Assembly: GCA_000702685.1 (NCBI GenBank)
Contig: JNJD01000007.1
Span: 248,001-312,000 of the forward strand
Direction of reading: 5' to 3'
DNA length: 64,000 bases
From: Lachnospiraceae bacterium AC2028
Lineage (GTDB): Bacteria > Bacillota > Clostridia > Lachnospirales > Lachnospiraceae
Below are positions 53,166 through 63,065 of this stretch, one piece after another. The notes under the pieces are model-generated. The model worked only from the letters and a program-made list of their open reading frames with translations. It was not told the DNA's origin and made no database searches. A program made the position numbers and the translations under genes. The stretch's first letter is position 1; the number at the start of each line of letters is the position of its first letter.

Positions 53166-55005
53166 TATACTCTCCTGCACTGAGGATTCCTTCGTATCCC
53201 ATAAGGAACGGGATCGTGAACATTATGGGAAATGAATATCTTGCATGAAGCATAAAGCAGGGTCCGGCCATGCATACCAGAAGCGTTATCAGCTGCATCG
53301 GATACAGATGAAGATTTTCCTTCCGTCTCCTTATGAGTATTATCATTATCCAGGTCCAGAGTCCGGGACTCTGCAGACATCCGAATACCGACAGCCTGTC
53401 GATGTACCTGTAGAAATATATCAGCAGCTCGTCCGCACCTTCGAACAGTCCGGTTCTCGTAAAATAGTCGCTGTCCAGTTCGTACCTGATGGATGTATCC
53501 GTCTCGGGATCGAACCATCCGTATGTGCTCATGAAAAACGATTCGAAATAAGTACCTGGATGCTTGAAGAACATTTTAAACCAGGTTCCGAGATAACCCG
53601 ACACGACTTCCGACGGAGCCTCCGTATCATAATACTGCTTGACCGGATCCGAAATGAACGGATCGTACATTTCGATCATCTTATGATAATCTCCGAAGAG
53701 CGCGTTGATCGAAGAGATCTCCTCCGGTGTCAGCTCCTCTTCATATCTGATCATGTAAAGAGTCGTCTGCTGCATAGGTACGGAAAGCATTTCCTTGAGT
53801 CCGTCACTCTCCGCACGGGTATAAGCTTTGATGCCGGATGACATCGCCGTATAAATGCCAAGCGGAAGTATCAGAAATACTAAGGACTTTTTAACAAGGA
53901 GTCTTGCATCCGTTTTTTCACCGGACGCTTTGCTCATTCCGTATACGCACATCACAAGTCCGTTTACAAAAATGATGATCGATCCGTTATTCCTGCAGAT
54001 GCATACCAGAACGGATGCGATGACCAGCTTTATGAGATATTCTCTCTTTTTTATAAATGCGGCAATGTCCTCATAATATTCCACGGTAAGGATGCAATAC
54101 CATATGCAGGCTGCGGCAAAGGGAACATCCTTGATGGCGGTTGTCGCGATATTGGAGTAGATCGGAGAAAGGACATATACCGCAAGAACCGTTATGAGCA
54201 CGGGGATGCGTGCACCTTTTTTCTTCAGGTATGAAAGAGTCAGTGAAAGAGCGGCGGCAAGTGCAAGAGCCTGAAGTATTATCCATACAAACAGCGCAAG
54301 GTCGTAACCTCCGCTCACCGCTTTGAACGCTCCGAAAAAGATTCCGATGAATGCGGTAAGCACTATCGGATGATGTCCGGACCAGGGCATATCTCCGGTC
54401 GTCTGCATAAGCTGGCCTATGAAATCCGCGTTATGGTTTCCCGGATAATTGATGATCATTACCGGAAGCCAGAGCAGCATAAGAAGGATCGTGACATTCC
54501 GGACCAAATGTTCTCCGAATAATCTATCAAATACCTTCGGATGGCCGGTGCAGGCGGATACCTTCTCAAGACCGCCTTCAAAGAGTGCGAACAGATATCT
54601 GAATATAACTCCGAATCCGATTGCCGCGATAAAGGATCTGATGATAAAGGGAACCGTTCCGAACACTCCCGACAGGTCGCCGAGCGTCTGTACGGATCTT
54701 CCGAGGATCACGATAAAGCCGAGCACAAGCGGAAGAACATGTCCCCTAAAGTTTTTCGAAAATCTGTCCCCTATCAGCTTCATGGCGCAGCCGCAGAGGA
54801 TCGCAGCTACGATCATATCGAACTGGTAATCACCGAGAGTCGAATAGATCCTCGCTATCAGAAAGTCCTGGCTCACTTTTCCGTATGCCCAGAAAGGGAT
54901 CGCTTCAGTTGTCCTGTAAGTGATCGCAAATCCTGCTAACAGAGCGGACAGCACAAATCCGGCCGGGCTTTTTTTATTCTTTTTGCTCAAGGGAGTTTTT
55001 TCCAT
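53146..55005 (-). CDS. Large polytopic membrane protein, DUF6020/GT-C-like
   Basis: 619 aa, about twelve hydrophobic segments with a long extracytoplasmic loop near the C-terminal third (about 420-510). The NYPGNHNADFIGQL segment (about 190-203) and SGHHPIVLTAFIG (about 213-225) resemble the first outer loop of GT-C type glycosyltransferases and the DUF6020 family. It may transfer a sugar from a polyprenyl carrier to surface glycans; the substrate is unknown. It starts 7 nt after the next upstream gene. Two further GT-C-like proteins precede it. Confidence 0.75.
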   Translation of the reverse strand: MEKTPLSKKNKKSPAGFVLSALLAGFAITYRTTEAIPFWAYGKVSQDFLIARIYSTLGDYQFDMIVAAILCGCAMKLIGDRFSKNFRGHVLPLVLGFIVILGRSVQTLGDLSGVFGTVPFIIRSFIAAIGFGVIFRYLFALFEGGLEKVSACTGHPKVFDRLFGEHLVRNVTILLMLLWLPVMIINYPGNHNADFIGQLMQTTGDMPWSGHHPIVLTAFIGIFFGAFKAVSGGYDLALFVWIILQALALAAALSLTLSYLKKKGARIPVLITVLAVYVLSPIYSNIATTAIKDVPFAAACIWYCILTVEYYEDIAAFIKKREYLIKLVIASVLVCICRNNGSIIIFVNGLVMCVYGMSKASGEKTDARLLVKKSLVFLILPLGIYTAMSSGIKAYTRAESDGLKEMLSVPMQQTTLYMIRYEEELTPEEISSINALFGDYHKMIEMYDPFISDPVKQYYDTEAPSEVVSGYLGTWFKMFFKHPGTYFESFFMSTYGWFDPETDTSIRYELDSDYFTRTGLFEGADELLIYFYRYIDRLSVFGCLQSPGLWTWIMIILIRRRKENLHLYPMQLITLLVCMAGPCFMLHARYSFPIMFTIPFLMGYEGILSAGEYNESDIS

Positions 55006-55012
55006 TACAGCA

Positions 55013-56191
55013 TCATCCCCACATCATATATGAAACGCCGCGCACTATTCTTTCGAAGAAAAGAATACCGCAATACGTATGATATAAAAGTACGATCCCG
55101 CTCACAGTAAGATATATCCGTGAAAGAAGACCGAACGTCTTGAACTTTTTCACATCTTCCATCCAGAGGATGAGCGATATCCCGAAGATCAGGATTATCG
55201 TAAATGCATAACCCCAGCTGAAGTTGGCATCCATGTCCCTTGCTCCTTCTTCGCTGAAAAGGAAATACTGCATGAAACCCACTCCGGCACTCATCCACGC
55301 AAAGAGCATATATCTGTTCTTAAACAGATCCTTTATGTGAAAGAAAAGTATAAGGAGCGGAAATGCTATCGAAAGAAAACTTACGGCAACAATGTTCGAA
55401 GCATGCACACCCATTGCTCTTCCCGGAGCTATGATGATCTGATTATTTCCCGCATTTACATCATATAGCGCCTTGTTCTGAAGGATCATTATCAGAAATG
55501 ACGGTATGACGGATGAAGCAAAAAGAAACAGCCTGCCGGCGGGAGCATTCTTTTTCACAAGATCGATGATAAGAAAGACAAGCATCACGGGAGCGACGGC
55601 AAGGAAGAAATTGGGCTTTGCCGCAGTCGTAAGTGTCAGCACGGCCGTAAAAAGAATGAACGACTTCAGAGTCAGTTTCTTCGATATGTCTTTTTCGATC
55701 TTCAGGTATATGAGCAGAGTCCAGAGTCCCATCCACTTCATCATCAGATAAGTGGAATTGTGCCAGATGGAAGCCGTATGCATTCCCATGTAGCGCCCGC
55801 TGGAAAGTCCCCTGATATAACAGGGCATGAAGACGTTGAGAAATAATGCCATTATCCCGGCGACGCAGGGGTCGATCTTTTTATCAGTCACCTCCGTTAT
55901 AAGTTTGGAAGTGAACAGAACCGAGAGGCATGCGAACGCGCCCAGTATCACAGGGAGCAGCTGCATCAGATGGATCTTATCAAGTGCGATGAGTATGAAC
56001 GAGATAAGCGAGTAGATCAGCCCGTCGTCTACGGCAAGCTTTATATGCGCCGGAAGATCGGATTCATATACGGAACCCTCCGTCCATCCCATGAACCTGT
56101 AGTACATATAGATGCACGCACCGGTGTAGAGCGTGATAAGTATCGCGGATATTATCCTTGCTGCGGAAGGACGCTTTCCGGTATCAGACAT
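55013..56191 (-). CDS. Polytopic membrane protein, GT-C-like (paralogue 1)
   Basis: 392 aa from the ATG at 56191 (GGGAGG upstream); a longer frame overlaps the upstream gene and is discounted. About ten membrane helices. An acidic outer loop YESDLPAHIKLA follows helix 1, as in GT-C enzymes where a loop Asp is catalytic. HNSTYLMMKWMGL and NFSWGYAF have counterparts in the neighbouring gene, so the two are paralogues. It overlaps that gene by 8 nt. Probable lipid-linked glycosyltransferase; unproven. Confidence 0.75.
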   Translation of the reverse strand: MSDTGKRPSAARIISAILITLYTGACIYMYYRFMGWTEGSVYESDLPAHIKLAVDDGLIYSLISFILIALDKIHLMQLLPVILGAFACLSVLFTSKLITEVTDKKIDPCVAGIMALFLNVFMPCYIRGLSSGRYMGMHTASIWHNSTYLMMKWMGLWTLLIYLKIEKDISKKLTLKSFILFTAVLTLTTAAKPNFFLAVAPVMLVFLIIDLVKKNAPAGRLFLFASSVIPSFLIMILQNKALYDVNAGNNQIIIAPGRAMGVHASNIVAVSFLSIAFPLLILFFHIKDLFKNRYMLFAWMSAGVGFMQYFLFSEEGARDMDANFSWGYAFTIILIFGISLILWMEDVKKFKTFGLLSRIYLTVSGIVLLYHTYCGILFFERIVRGVSYMMWG

Positions 56192-57410
56192 AGAAATATC
56201 CTCCCATATACAGCATCGCAAAGAATGCCAGGCCGCATCCCAGATGCCAGACATAAACCGCCCACTCGAACACCAGAACAGGGACGGGCTGTTTTTTCTT
56301 TATCGTATTTTCTATAAGAAGCATCATTCCGGAGACAAACACAAAGAACATTCCGTAGATATATCCCCAGGCGAAATTGTTGTGTATGAATCTGTCGCCC
56401 TTTTCGTAGAGACACAGGAATTCAAGAAATCCCGCCATCATCACTTCCCATGAAAGAAGGAATATCTTGTTATCCTTGAATCTTTTCAGATTGAAGAGCA
56501 TGACAACTCCCGGAAATGCATTGGCAAGCATGACCGCAAGAACTATGTTGCCCGTATATACGCTCCAGGCTTTTCCTATACCGAAACCGACTCCTCCGTC
56601 CGCACCCGCATGGGAGGAAGCACCGAACACTCCGCCGAACTGTATGATCAGCGTTATGAACGTGGGAACGGCGGTGGCAAGAAGATACAGAAACTCTTTG
56701 TACTTCTTACCCTTTGATATGATCAGTCTTACGATCATATGCACTGCGGCGGCGGAAACAAGCACGAATGTAAAGCTCGGCTTGGTAAGTGTTGCGAGAA
56801 GAAGAAAAACGGAAAAGGCTATATACTCCTTCTTATCCGCATGATCCTCATAATATGTGAGAATGTGCGCAAAAAGGAAAAACGCGACTATGGCGAATCC
56901 CCTTGCCGCAAGATATGTCTGGTTATAATACGGATTCGGACTGAACACTCCGAGATTTCTGAGCCTCATCCCGGGAAGATAGATTCCCTCCGGGGGATAG
57001 AGCATCGATACGAAAAACAGTGAATATGAGATCAGCAGGATAAAGCCTTCGAACGCGGTGCGGTTCTTATCCTTTTCGGGGACAAGAGGCGCAAGGTACT
57101 TAAGCATAAAATACGAAAGCACAGCCGGAGACAGCGAATTGAGAACTGTCGCCGAAAGCGCAGCTCCCATATGCACATTCGAAAACAGGGCGAAGAATCT
57201 CCCCAGCATGAAATAGACCGGATAAGGAAAATCAAATCCGCTGTCTATCCCCTGCATCTCAAGAATATATGCATCCACATCCGATCCGTAATGTTCGTAT
57301 TCCAAATGGAATGCCTGATTTCGAAACAGCACGAAAAGAAGGCATGTATATGCCGCGAGCAGCAGGAAATATGCTATTTTGGCTTTCTTTGATATCTTAA
57401 GCTTCATCAT
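56184..57410 (-). CDS. Polytopic membrane protein, GT-C-like (paralogue 2)
   Basis: 408 aa, about ten membrane helices. After helix 1 comes EHYGSDVDAYILEMQG, an acidic loop matching that of the paralogue. YYNQTYLAARGFAIV and NFAWGYIYGMFF are shared landmarks. The start overlaps the copA stop by 4 nt (ATGA); two Met codons stand together and either could be used. Coupled to copA by position only; no copper link is evident. Same probable GT-C class as its neighbour. Confidence 0.75.
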   Translation of the reverse strand: MMKLKISKKAKIAYFLLLAAYTCLLFVLFRNQAFHLEYEHYGSDVDAYILEMQGIDSGFDFPYPVYFMLGRFFALFSNVHMGAALSATVLNSLSPAVLSYFMLKYLAPLVPEKDKNRTAFEGFILLISYSLFFVSMLYPPEGIYLPGMRLRNLGVFSPNPYYNQTYLAARGFAIVAFFLFAHILTYYEDHADKKEYIAFSVFLLLATLTKPSFTFVLVSAAAVHMIVRLIISKGKKYKEFLYLLATAVPTFITLIIQFGGVFGASSHAGADGGVGFGIGKAWSVYTGNIVLAVMLANAFPGVVMLFNLKRFKDNKIFLLSWEVMMAGFLEFLCLYEKGDRFIHNNFAWGYIYGMFFVFVSGMMLLIENTIKKKQPVPVLVFEWAVYVWHLGCGLAFFAMLYMGGYFYV

Positions 57411-57616
57411 TCGATACCGGTAACTTTATAATCCCTGTCTTCCACGGCCTTTTTAAGGACATCATCCGCAAGTTCGGATGAAAGGGTTACAACAGCGGTT
57501 CCCTTCTCGTGGGAAACCTCTGCGGACGAAACACCGTCAAGAGCTTCCAGCGCCTTCTTTACAGACGCCTCGCAGTGTGTGCACATCATTCCTTCTATAT
57601 TGATTGTTTTGGTCAT
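57407..57616 (-). CDS. Nested CopZ-like copper chaperone from an internal start in copA (candidate)
   Basis: 69 aa in the copA frame. GGGAGG (57627-57622) lies five nt before an ATG at 57616, both inside copA. The product would be exactly one HMA domain with GMMCTHC, the size and motif of the CopZ chaperone. In E. coli a CopZ-like protein is made from copA by frameshifting, so making both from one gene has precedent. That initiation happens here is inference. Confidence 0.5.
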   Translation of the reverse strand: MTKTINIEGMMCTHCEASVKKALEALDGVSSAEVSHEKGTAVVTLSSELADDVLKKAVEDRDYKVTGIE

Positions 57617-59947
57617 TTCAGCCTCCCTAGGACTATCCGTCAACGATTTTTCCTCATTATCCAACAGTTTACGTTCCCTGTCAAAATCCCCCGGCGCTCT
57701 GTCGCGCGAAGAGTCATAGGGCTTAAAAAGATTCAGCCTCAGTGCGTTCATGCACACGGTAAAGCTCGAAAGGCTCATTGCCGCAGCGCCGAACATCGGA
57801 CTCATCTGCAGGCCTATCCCCGTGAACGCTCCCGCGGCAACCGGTATGAGTATCAGATTGTATATAAATGCCCAGAACAGGTTCTGGTGAATGACGGTAA
57901 GCGTCTTCCTTGAAAGCCTGAGTGCGGCGCACACATCGGAAAGGGATGATTTCATAAGCACGACATCTCCCGCATCGATCGCCACATCGGTTCCGGCTCC
58001 GATCGCCATCCCGGTATCCGCCGTTGTCAATGCCGGAGCATCGTTTATCCCGTCACCAACCATAAGTACTTTACCGTATTTATGAAGGCTTTTTATCACG
58101 GATTCTTTTCCGCTCGGAAGAACGCCGGATACTATCTCATCGACGCCTGCCTGATTACCTATCGCGCCGGCCGTAAGTTCATTGTCCCCGGTCAGCATCA
58201 CTGTCCTCAGACCTAAGGATTTAAGCTCGGAGATTGCCTTCACGGAATCTTCCTTGAGCACATCGCTTACAGCGATCAGGCCGAGCAGTTTGTCCTCCTT
58301 CGAAAAATAAAGAGGAGTCTTTCCCTCCGACGAAAGCTTTTCCGATATTTTTTTCATTTCATCCGAAAGGATGCATTTCCCGGAAATGAATCTTTCATTG
58401 CCGCCGTTTACCTCAGTCCCGCCTATCCGGGCCGAAAGTCCGTTGCCGGGATGAATATGCATATCGGCCGCTTCTTCGGATTCGAGATTTTTCTCCGAAG
58501 CATATGAGACCACCGCTTTAGCAAGAGGATGCTCACTCTTTGTCTCCAGCGAATAAGCGGTCCGCAAAAGCAGGTCTTCCGGTACTCCCGGGGCAGGTAT
58601 GACATCCGTCACCACAGGCTCACCCTTTGTGAGTGTTCCGGTCTTATCGAGTACCGCTATCCTGCTTCTTCCCGCCTCTTCCAAAGATGCGGAGGTTTTG
58701 AACAGGATCCCGTTTTTCGCCCCGACTCCGTTTCCGACCATTATCGCAACCGGAGTCGCAAGTCCCAGAGCACAGGGGCAGCTTACCACGAGGACCGTTA
58801 TGGCTCTTGTAAGTGCATAGGGTATCCCGGCACCGAGTATGATCCAGATGATAAACACGATCAGGGCAATTCCCATTACCGACGGAACAAATATTCCCGA
58901 CACCTTATCGGCAATGCGTGCGATCGGCGCCTTGGTGGATGAAGCATCCTTCACCATGCGGATAATCTCGGAAAGAGTGGTATCCTCTCCGACACGTTCC
59001 GCCCTGCATGTCATGAATCCGTTCAGATTGGTACACGCGGCCGACACTTTGTCTCCTGGCTGTTTATCTACAGGTATCGATTCCCCGGTAAGTGCGGATT
59101 CATTGACCGCGCTGCTTCCGCTTATCACGATCCCGTCGACGGGAATGTTTTCCCCGGGTTTTATGACATATGTGTCACCAACCTTTACTTCTTCGACGGG
59201 AACTTCGGTCTCATTGCCGTCCCGGATGACCGTCGCAGATTTCGGAGCAAGCTTCATAAGGCTCTTTAATGCATCGGTCGTACGTCCCTTGCTGTATGAT
59301 TCAAGAGTCTTTCCGACGGTTATCAGAGTAACGATCATGGCCGCCGATTCAAAATACAGCTCATTCATCATCAGCTGCATTGCATCCTGTGCACAGGTAT
59401 TAAATATTCTGACGACCGTCACGAGACTGTATATATATGAAACACCGGCACCCATTGCCACGAGAGTATCCATATTCGGAGCCTTGTGGATAACAGCCTT
59501 GGTGCCGCTTATGAAAAATTTCCTGTTGATGATCAGTATGATCCCCGAAAGGACCGCTTCGATCAGCACGACATGTGCGTGGGTTATCCCGGCGGGAACG
59601 GGCCGGTCAAACATCATCACACCCATGCTAAAATACATCAGGACGAGAAGCATGATGACGGATGATATGAGCCTTCTCAGCATCGCAGGCGTTTCGGTAT
59701 CCTTCAGTTCGTCTTCGGAGACTGAGGCACCGTTTCCGGCTCCCGAAACCTCAGCACCGTATCCTGCCTTTTCCACGGCGCGTATTATTTCTTCCGGTCC
59801 GGCGCTGCCTTCCACTTTCATGGAATTGGTAAGAAGCGATACTTCACATTTGGTAACACCTTCAACTCCCGATACGGCTTTTTCCACATGTGCCTGGCAG
59901 GCCGCGCAGCTCATTCCTGTTATCTTGTATCCTGTTACATCAGACAT
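57407..59947 (-). CDS. copA: Copper-exporting P1B-type ATPase with HMA domains at both ends
   Basis: 846 aa. The N-terminal HMA has GMSCAACQ (Cys14, Cys17). The core has the membrane metal site CPCALGLATP, the phosphorylation site DKTGTLTKG, the TGES actuator motif and GDGINDAPAL. A C-terminal HMA has GMMCTHCEAS (Cys789, Cys792), an unusual place for it. It exports Cu(I). A strong ribosome site lies inside the gene before Met778, so the C-terminal HMA may also be made on its own (see 57407-57616). It lies 5 nt after the MATE gene. Confidence 0.95.
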   Translation of the reverse strand: MSDVTGYKITGMSCAACQAHVEKAVSGVEGVTKCEVSLLTNSMKVEGSAGPEEIIRAVEKAGYGAEVSGAGNGASVSEDELKDTETPAMLRRLISSVIMLLVLMYFSMGVMMFDRPVPAGITHAHVVLIEAVLSGIILIINRKFFISGTKAVIHKAPNMDTLVAMGAGVSYIYSLVTVVRIFNTCAQDAMQLMMNELYFESAAMIVTLITVGKTLESYSKGRTTDALKSLMKLAPKSATVIRDGNETEVPVEEVKVGDTYVIKPGENIPVDGIVISGSSAVNESALTGESIPVDKQPGDKVSAACTNLNGFMTCRAERVGEDTTLSEIIRMVKDASSTKAPIARIADKVSGIFVPSVMGIALIVFIIWIILGAGIPYALTRAITVLVVSCPCALGLATPVAIMVGNGVGAKNGILFKTSASLEEAGRSRIAVLDKTGTLTKGEPVVTDVIPAPGVPEDLLLRTAYSLETKSEHPLAKAVVSYASEKNLESEEAADMHIHPGNGLSARIGGTEVNGGNERFISGKCILSDEMKKISEKLSSEGKTPLYFSKEDKLLGLIAVSDVLKEDSVKAISELKSLGLRTVMLTGDNELTAGAIGNQAGVDEIVSGVLPSGKESVIKSLHKYGKVLMVGDGINDAPALTTADTGMAIGAGTDVAIDAGDVVLMKSSLSDVCAALRLSRKTLTVIHQNLFWAFIYNLILIPVAAGAFTGIGLQMSPMFGAAAMSLSSFTVCMNALRLNLFKPYDSSRDRAPGDFDRERKLLDNEEKSLTDSPREAEMTKTINIEGMMCTHCEASVKKALEALDGVSSAEVSHEKGTAVVTLSSELADDVLKKAVEDRDYKVTGIE

Positions 59948-59952
59948 TCGAT

Positions 59953-61374
59953 CTATTCTCCGTGCGTCTTGATGAATTCCATATATTTATCATCCTGGGG
60001 AGTATGCATGTCCTCGGACGGGATCGTCTTCAAAAACTTTATCACAAAAGGAACCGAGATAAGTGCCGAGAGGATATCGGCGACCATCTGCGAACACTGT
60101 ATTCCCAAAAATCCCATGAACGGCGGAAGCAGCAGAAGCAGCGGTATGTAACAGAGTCCCGATCTTAACATCGAAAGAAATGATGCCTTCTTTGCATCGC
60201 CGATACTCTGGAACAGCATATTTCCGACTACCGAAGCAGGCTGGACAACAACGGCTATGCACATGAACCTTAGTGCGGGAACACCGTAATGAATTACAAG
60301 GTCGATCTGCTCGTCTTCAAGGAAAAGCCTTATGATATCCGCGGAAAAAATAAATCCGAGTATCGCCAGTCCCGTCATGAGAAGCGTGCCGGCCCTCCAG
60401 GTCACAAAGCACGCTCTTCTGAGCCTTTTAAATTTCTTCGATCCGTAATTGAATGCGGATACCGGCTGGAATCCCTGTCCTATTCCGATCATCGTGCTTC
60501 CTATGAACATCAGCACCCTTCCGTCTATGGTCATGGCAGCCATGGCGGCATCTCCGTACGGCTTGGATACTATATTGAGAAGTGATGTCGAGAGCGTTGC
60601 GCAGAGCTGTCTCAGAAGAGAAGGGAATCCGGTTTTTACTATTTCCGCTACGCTCGATGCGATCTCCCCGGCAGGAAGCTTCAGATACCTGAATCTTATC
60701 GAGCTGATGGCCTTGTGTGAAATGAACATATAAAGCAGTATACCGAGACTCACAAACTGGGATACCATTGTCGATATCGCCGCTCCCCTGATACCGAGTC
60801 CGAAGTTAAACATCAGTATGGGATCCAGGATCATGTTAAGGACTCCGCCCGAAACAAGACCGAACATGGCGAAAAACGCGCGCCCCTCATATCTCAGAAC
60901 ATTATTCAGGACGCAGCTCACCGAAAGTACCGGACCGGAGATGATGATGTAGATCGCGTATGTCTTGGCATAGGGGAATATCGTTTCCGTGCTCATCAGC
61001 CGTATCAGGGGATTGATGAACACAAGTCCCAGCAGCATAAGCATAAGACCCGAAATAAAAGAAGCCGCTATACCAAGAGTCAGTATGCGGTCGGCATCAT
61101 CTTTTTTTCCTACGGCCAGAAGACGGGCAACCTTCGAACCCGATCCCTGTCCGAACATAAAACCGAAAGCCTGGAAGACCGTCTGAAAGGTCATCACTAT
61201 GCCTATTGCGGCACTGGCACTCCTTCCGAGTTTTCCCACAAAGTATGCGTCGACCAGATTGTAGATCATCGTGATCAGCATACTCACCACCGTCGGCACC
61301 GCCAGCGTAAAGATCAGTCTCCCCGGCGGCGTAAGTATCATTTTTTTATATTGCTTGGCCTCTTCGTGATTCAC
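59953..61374 (-). CDS. MATE-family multidrug/Na+ antiporter
   Basis: 473 aa, twelve hydrophobic segments in two halves. A GTG start at 61374 follows AGGTAAAAGG. Typical features: GRLIFTLAVPTVVSMLI at helix 1, PGQGSGSKVARLLAVGK-like region after helix 2 and GIGQGFQPVSAFNYGSKK between halves. It exports cationic compounds by Na+ or H+ exchange. It lies 5 nt after the full-length Enzyme I and 5 nt before copA. Confidence 0.92.
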   Translation of the reverse strand: MNHEEAKQYKKMILTPPGRLIFTLAVPTVVSMLITMIYNLVDAYFVGKLGRSASAAIGIVMTFQTVFQAFGFMFGQGSGSKVARLLAVGKKDDADRILTLGIAASFISGLMLMLLGLVFINPLIRLMSTETIFPYAKTYAIYIIISGPVLSVSCVLNNVLRYEGRAFFAMFGLVSGGVLNMILDPILMFNFGLGIRGAAISTMVSQFVSLGILLYMFISHKAISSIRFRYLKLPAGEIASSVAEIVKTGFPSLLRQLCATLSTSLLNIVSKPYGDAAMAAMTIDGRVLMFIGSTMIGIGQGFQPVSAFNYGSKKFKRLRRACFVTWRAGTLLMTGLAILGFIFSADIIRLFLEDEQIDLVIHYGVPALRFMCIAVVVQPASVVGNMLFQSIGDAKKASFLSMLRSGLCYIPLLLLLPPFMGFLGIQCSQMVADILSALISVPFVIKFLKTIPSEDMHTPQDDKYMEFIKTHGE

Positions 61375-61379
61375 GCCTT

Positions 61380-63065
61380 TTACCTGATAAGCTTTTCTGT
61401 TTCTTCCTTGGTCTCGGCTTTAAGTATCAGCTGAGACAGTTCCTTACAGCTCCACACATTAAGCTTGCGGATCTGCTTCTTCATATCCGGTATCCTGTGA
61501 GGATCCACGCTGAACGATCTGACTCCCATTCCGATGAATACGGGAAGCATATCCGGATAGGCAGCAGCTTCTCCGCAGACCGTCACGGGTATTCCTGCGG
61601 CATTTGCACAGTCACATATCTTCTTCACGGCGCGTATGACCGCCGGCTGATATATGCTGCAAAGATCCGCCATCAGAGGATTGCCTCTGTCGGCACACAT
61701 TATGTACTGTGCAAGATCGTTGGTTCCGATCGAGAAAAAGTCAACATCGCCGGCAAGCTGATCCGCGCACAGAACCGCAGCGGGAGTTTCTATCATGCAT
61801 CCCAGCTTTATATCGCTTCTGTAAGGAATCTTTGCGGCACCGAGTTCGGACCTGCATTCTTCGATGATATGTCTTACTTTGAGCACCTCCCCTATGGAAG
61901 TTACCATGGGTATGAGAATGCTCACATTTCGTCCGTTTGATGCACGGAGTATGGCGCGGAGCTGGCTCTTAAACCGGTCGCAGTCGGCAAGACTGGCTCT
62001 CAGTCCTCTGACACCGAGTGCGGGATTATCCTCATGCGCCGGTCCGTCCGCAGACGAAACTGGATCCTTGTCACCGCCCGCATCCAGCGTTCTTATCACA
62101 ACGGGTTTTCCGTAAAAAGAATCCGCTATCCGGCTGTAGACTTCTGCCTGGTCTTCCTCCGCAGGTATGACGCTTCCGTTCATGAAAAGGAATTCGGTAC
62201 GTACAAGTCCGGCGCCGTCCGATGCGGATGCGATACCGGGAACCTTTTCAAATCCGATATTGCACATCACATCAATCGTGACACCGTCCATCGTCACGCT
62301 CGGAGCATACGGTTCCTTAACCGCTTTATTCTCATCACCCGCAAGTTCCAGGATCTTTTTATATGCATTCTTCTCGTCATCCGAGGGAGCGATGATCACG
62401 ATCCCCCTGTTTCCGTCCACGATGCATTCTGTGCCTGATGCGGCAAATTCATTACCGTAGCTTACGCCGAACACGGCGGTTATGCCCATAGAACGCAGTA
62501 TTACCGCAGCGTGGGATGTGGCGGTTCCGGTTTTCAGAACAACAGCCTTTATTCCGTCATCCTGAAGTCCTATGATCTCCGCCGCACTGAGTCTGTCCGC
62601 AAAAATGACATCTCCATCGGTTTTTGCTTCTTCGCGCGCTGCTTCGCCGGATTCTCCCATGCGGGCAAGTATCCCGCTTTTGACTTCGAGAAGATCCTCG
62701 CTTCTTTCCATGAAAAGCTCATCGCCGGAGGCTTTGAGCAGTTCTTCATATTTCCTGCACGCTTCTTCAAGAGCCTCTCCCGCCCTCTTGCCGGATTCGA
62801 TAAGTCCGGTGACTTCGTCGGAAAGCACCGGATCCCTGGCTATCATGATCTGTCCGGATATGATATCCTTTCCTTCCCTGCTGGATGCGGAAGATGCGAT
62901 CTTTTTCATATCCCCTTCAAAATCAAGAAGAGCGTCAAAAAAACGCATCCTCTCAAGATCCGCGTCGAAGGCTTCGGTTTCAACGATCGCCCCCGATGCT
63001 GCAGATCTTTCCATGATGCGTCCCATCACTATTCCTTTGTTAACGGGAAGGCCTTTATACTTCAT
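61380..63065 (-). CDS. ptsI: PTS Enzyme I (full length)
   Basis: 561 aa. N-terminal GLPVNKGIVMGR, the helical HPr-binding subdomain (about 25-145), the phosphohistidine motif GTATSHAAVILRS with His185, and the barrel with LVRTEFLFMN, RTLDAGGDKD, GCMIETPAAV, TNDLAQYIMCADRGN and Cys in CGEAAAYP. It passes phosphate from PEP to HPr. Its start overlaps the fruK end by 11 nt, so it is tied to fructose metabolism. No HPr or EII gene is in the window; they may lie upstream. Confidence 0.93.
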   Translation of the reverse strand: MKYKGLPVNKGIVMGRIMERSAASGAIVETEAFDADLERMRFFDALLDFEGDMKKIASSASSREGKDIISGQIMIARDPVLSDEVTGLIESGKRAGEALEEACRKYEELLKASGDELFMERSEDLLEVKSGILARMGESGEAAREEAKTDGDVIFADRLSAAEIIGLQDDGIKAVVLKTGTATSHAAVILRSMGITAVFGVSYGNEFAASGTECIVDGNRGIVIIAPSDDEKNAYKKILELAGDENKAVKEPYAPSVTMDGVTIDVMCNIGFEKVPGIASASDGAGLVRTEFLFMNGSVIPAEEDQAEVYSRIADSFYGKPVVIRTLDAGGDKDPVSSADGPAHEDNPALGVRGLRASLADCDRFKSQLRAILRASNGRNVSILIPMVTSIGEVLKVRHIIEECRSELGAAKIPYRSDIKLGCMIETPAAVLCADQLAGDVDFFSIGTNDLAQYIMCADRGNPLMADLCSIYQPAVIRAVKKICDCANAAGIPVTVCGEAAAYPDMLPVFIGMGVRSFSVDPHRIPDMKKQIRKLNVWSCKELSQLILKAETKEETEKLIR

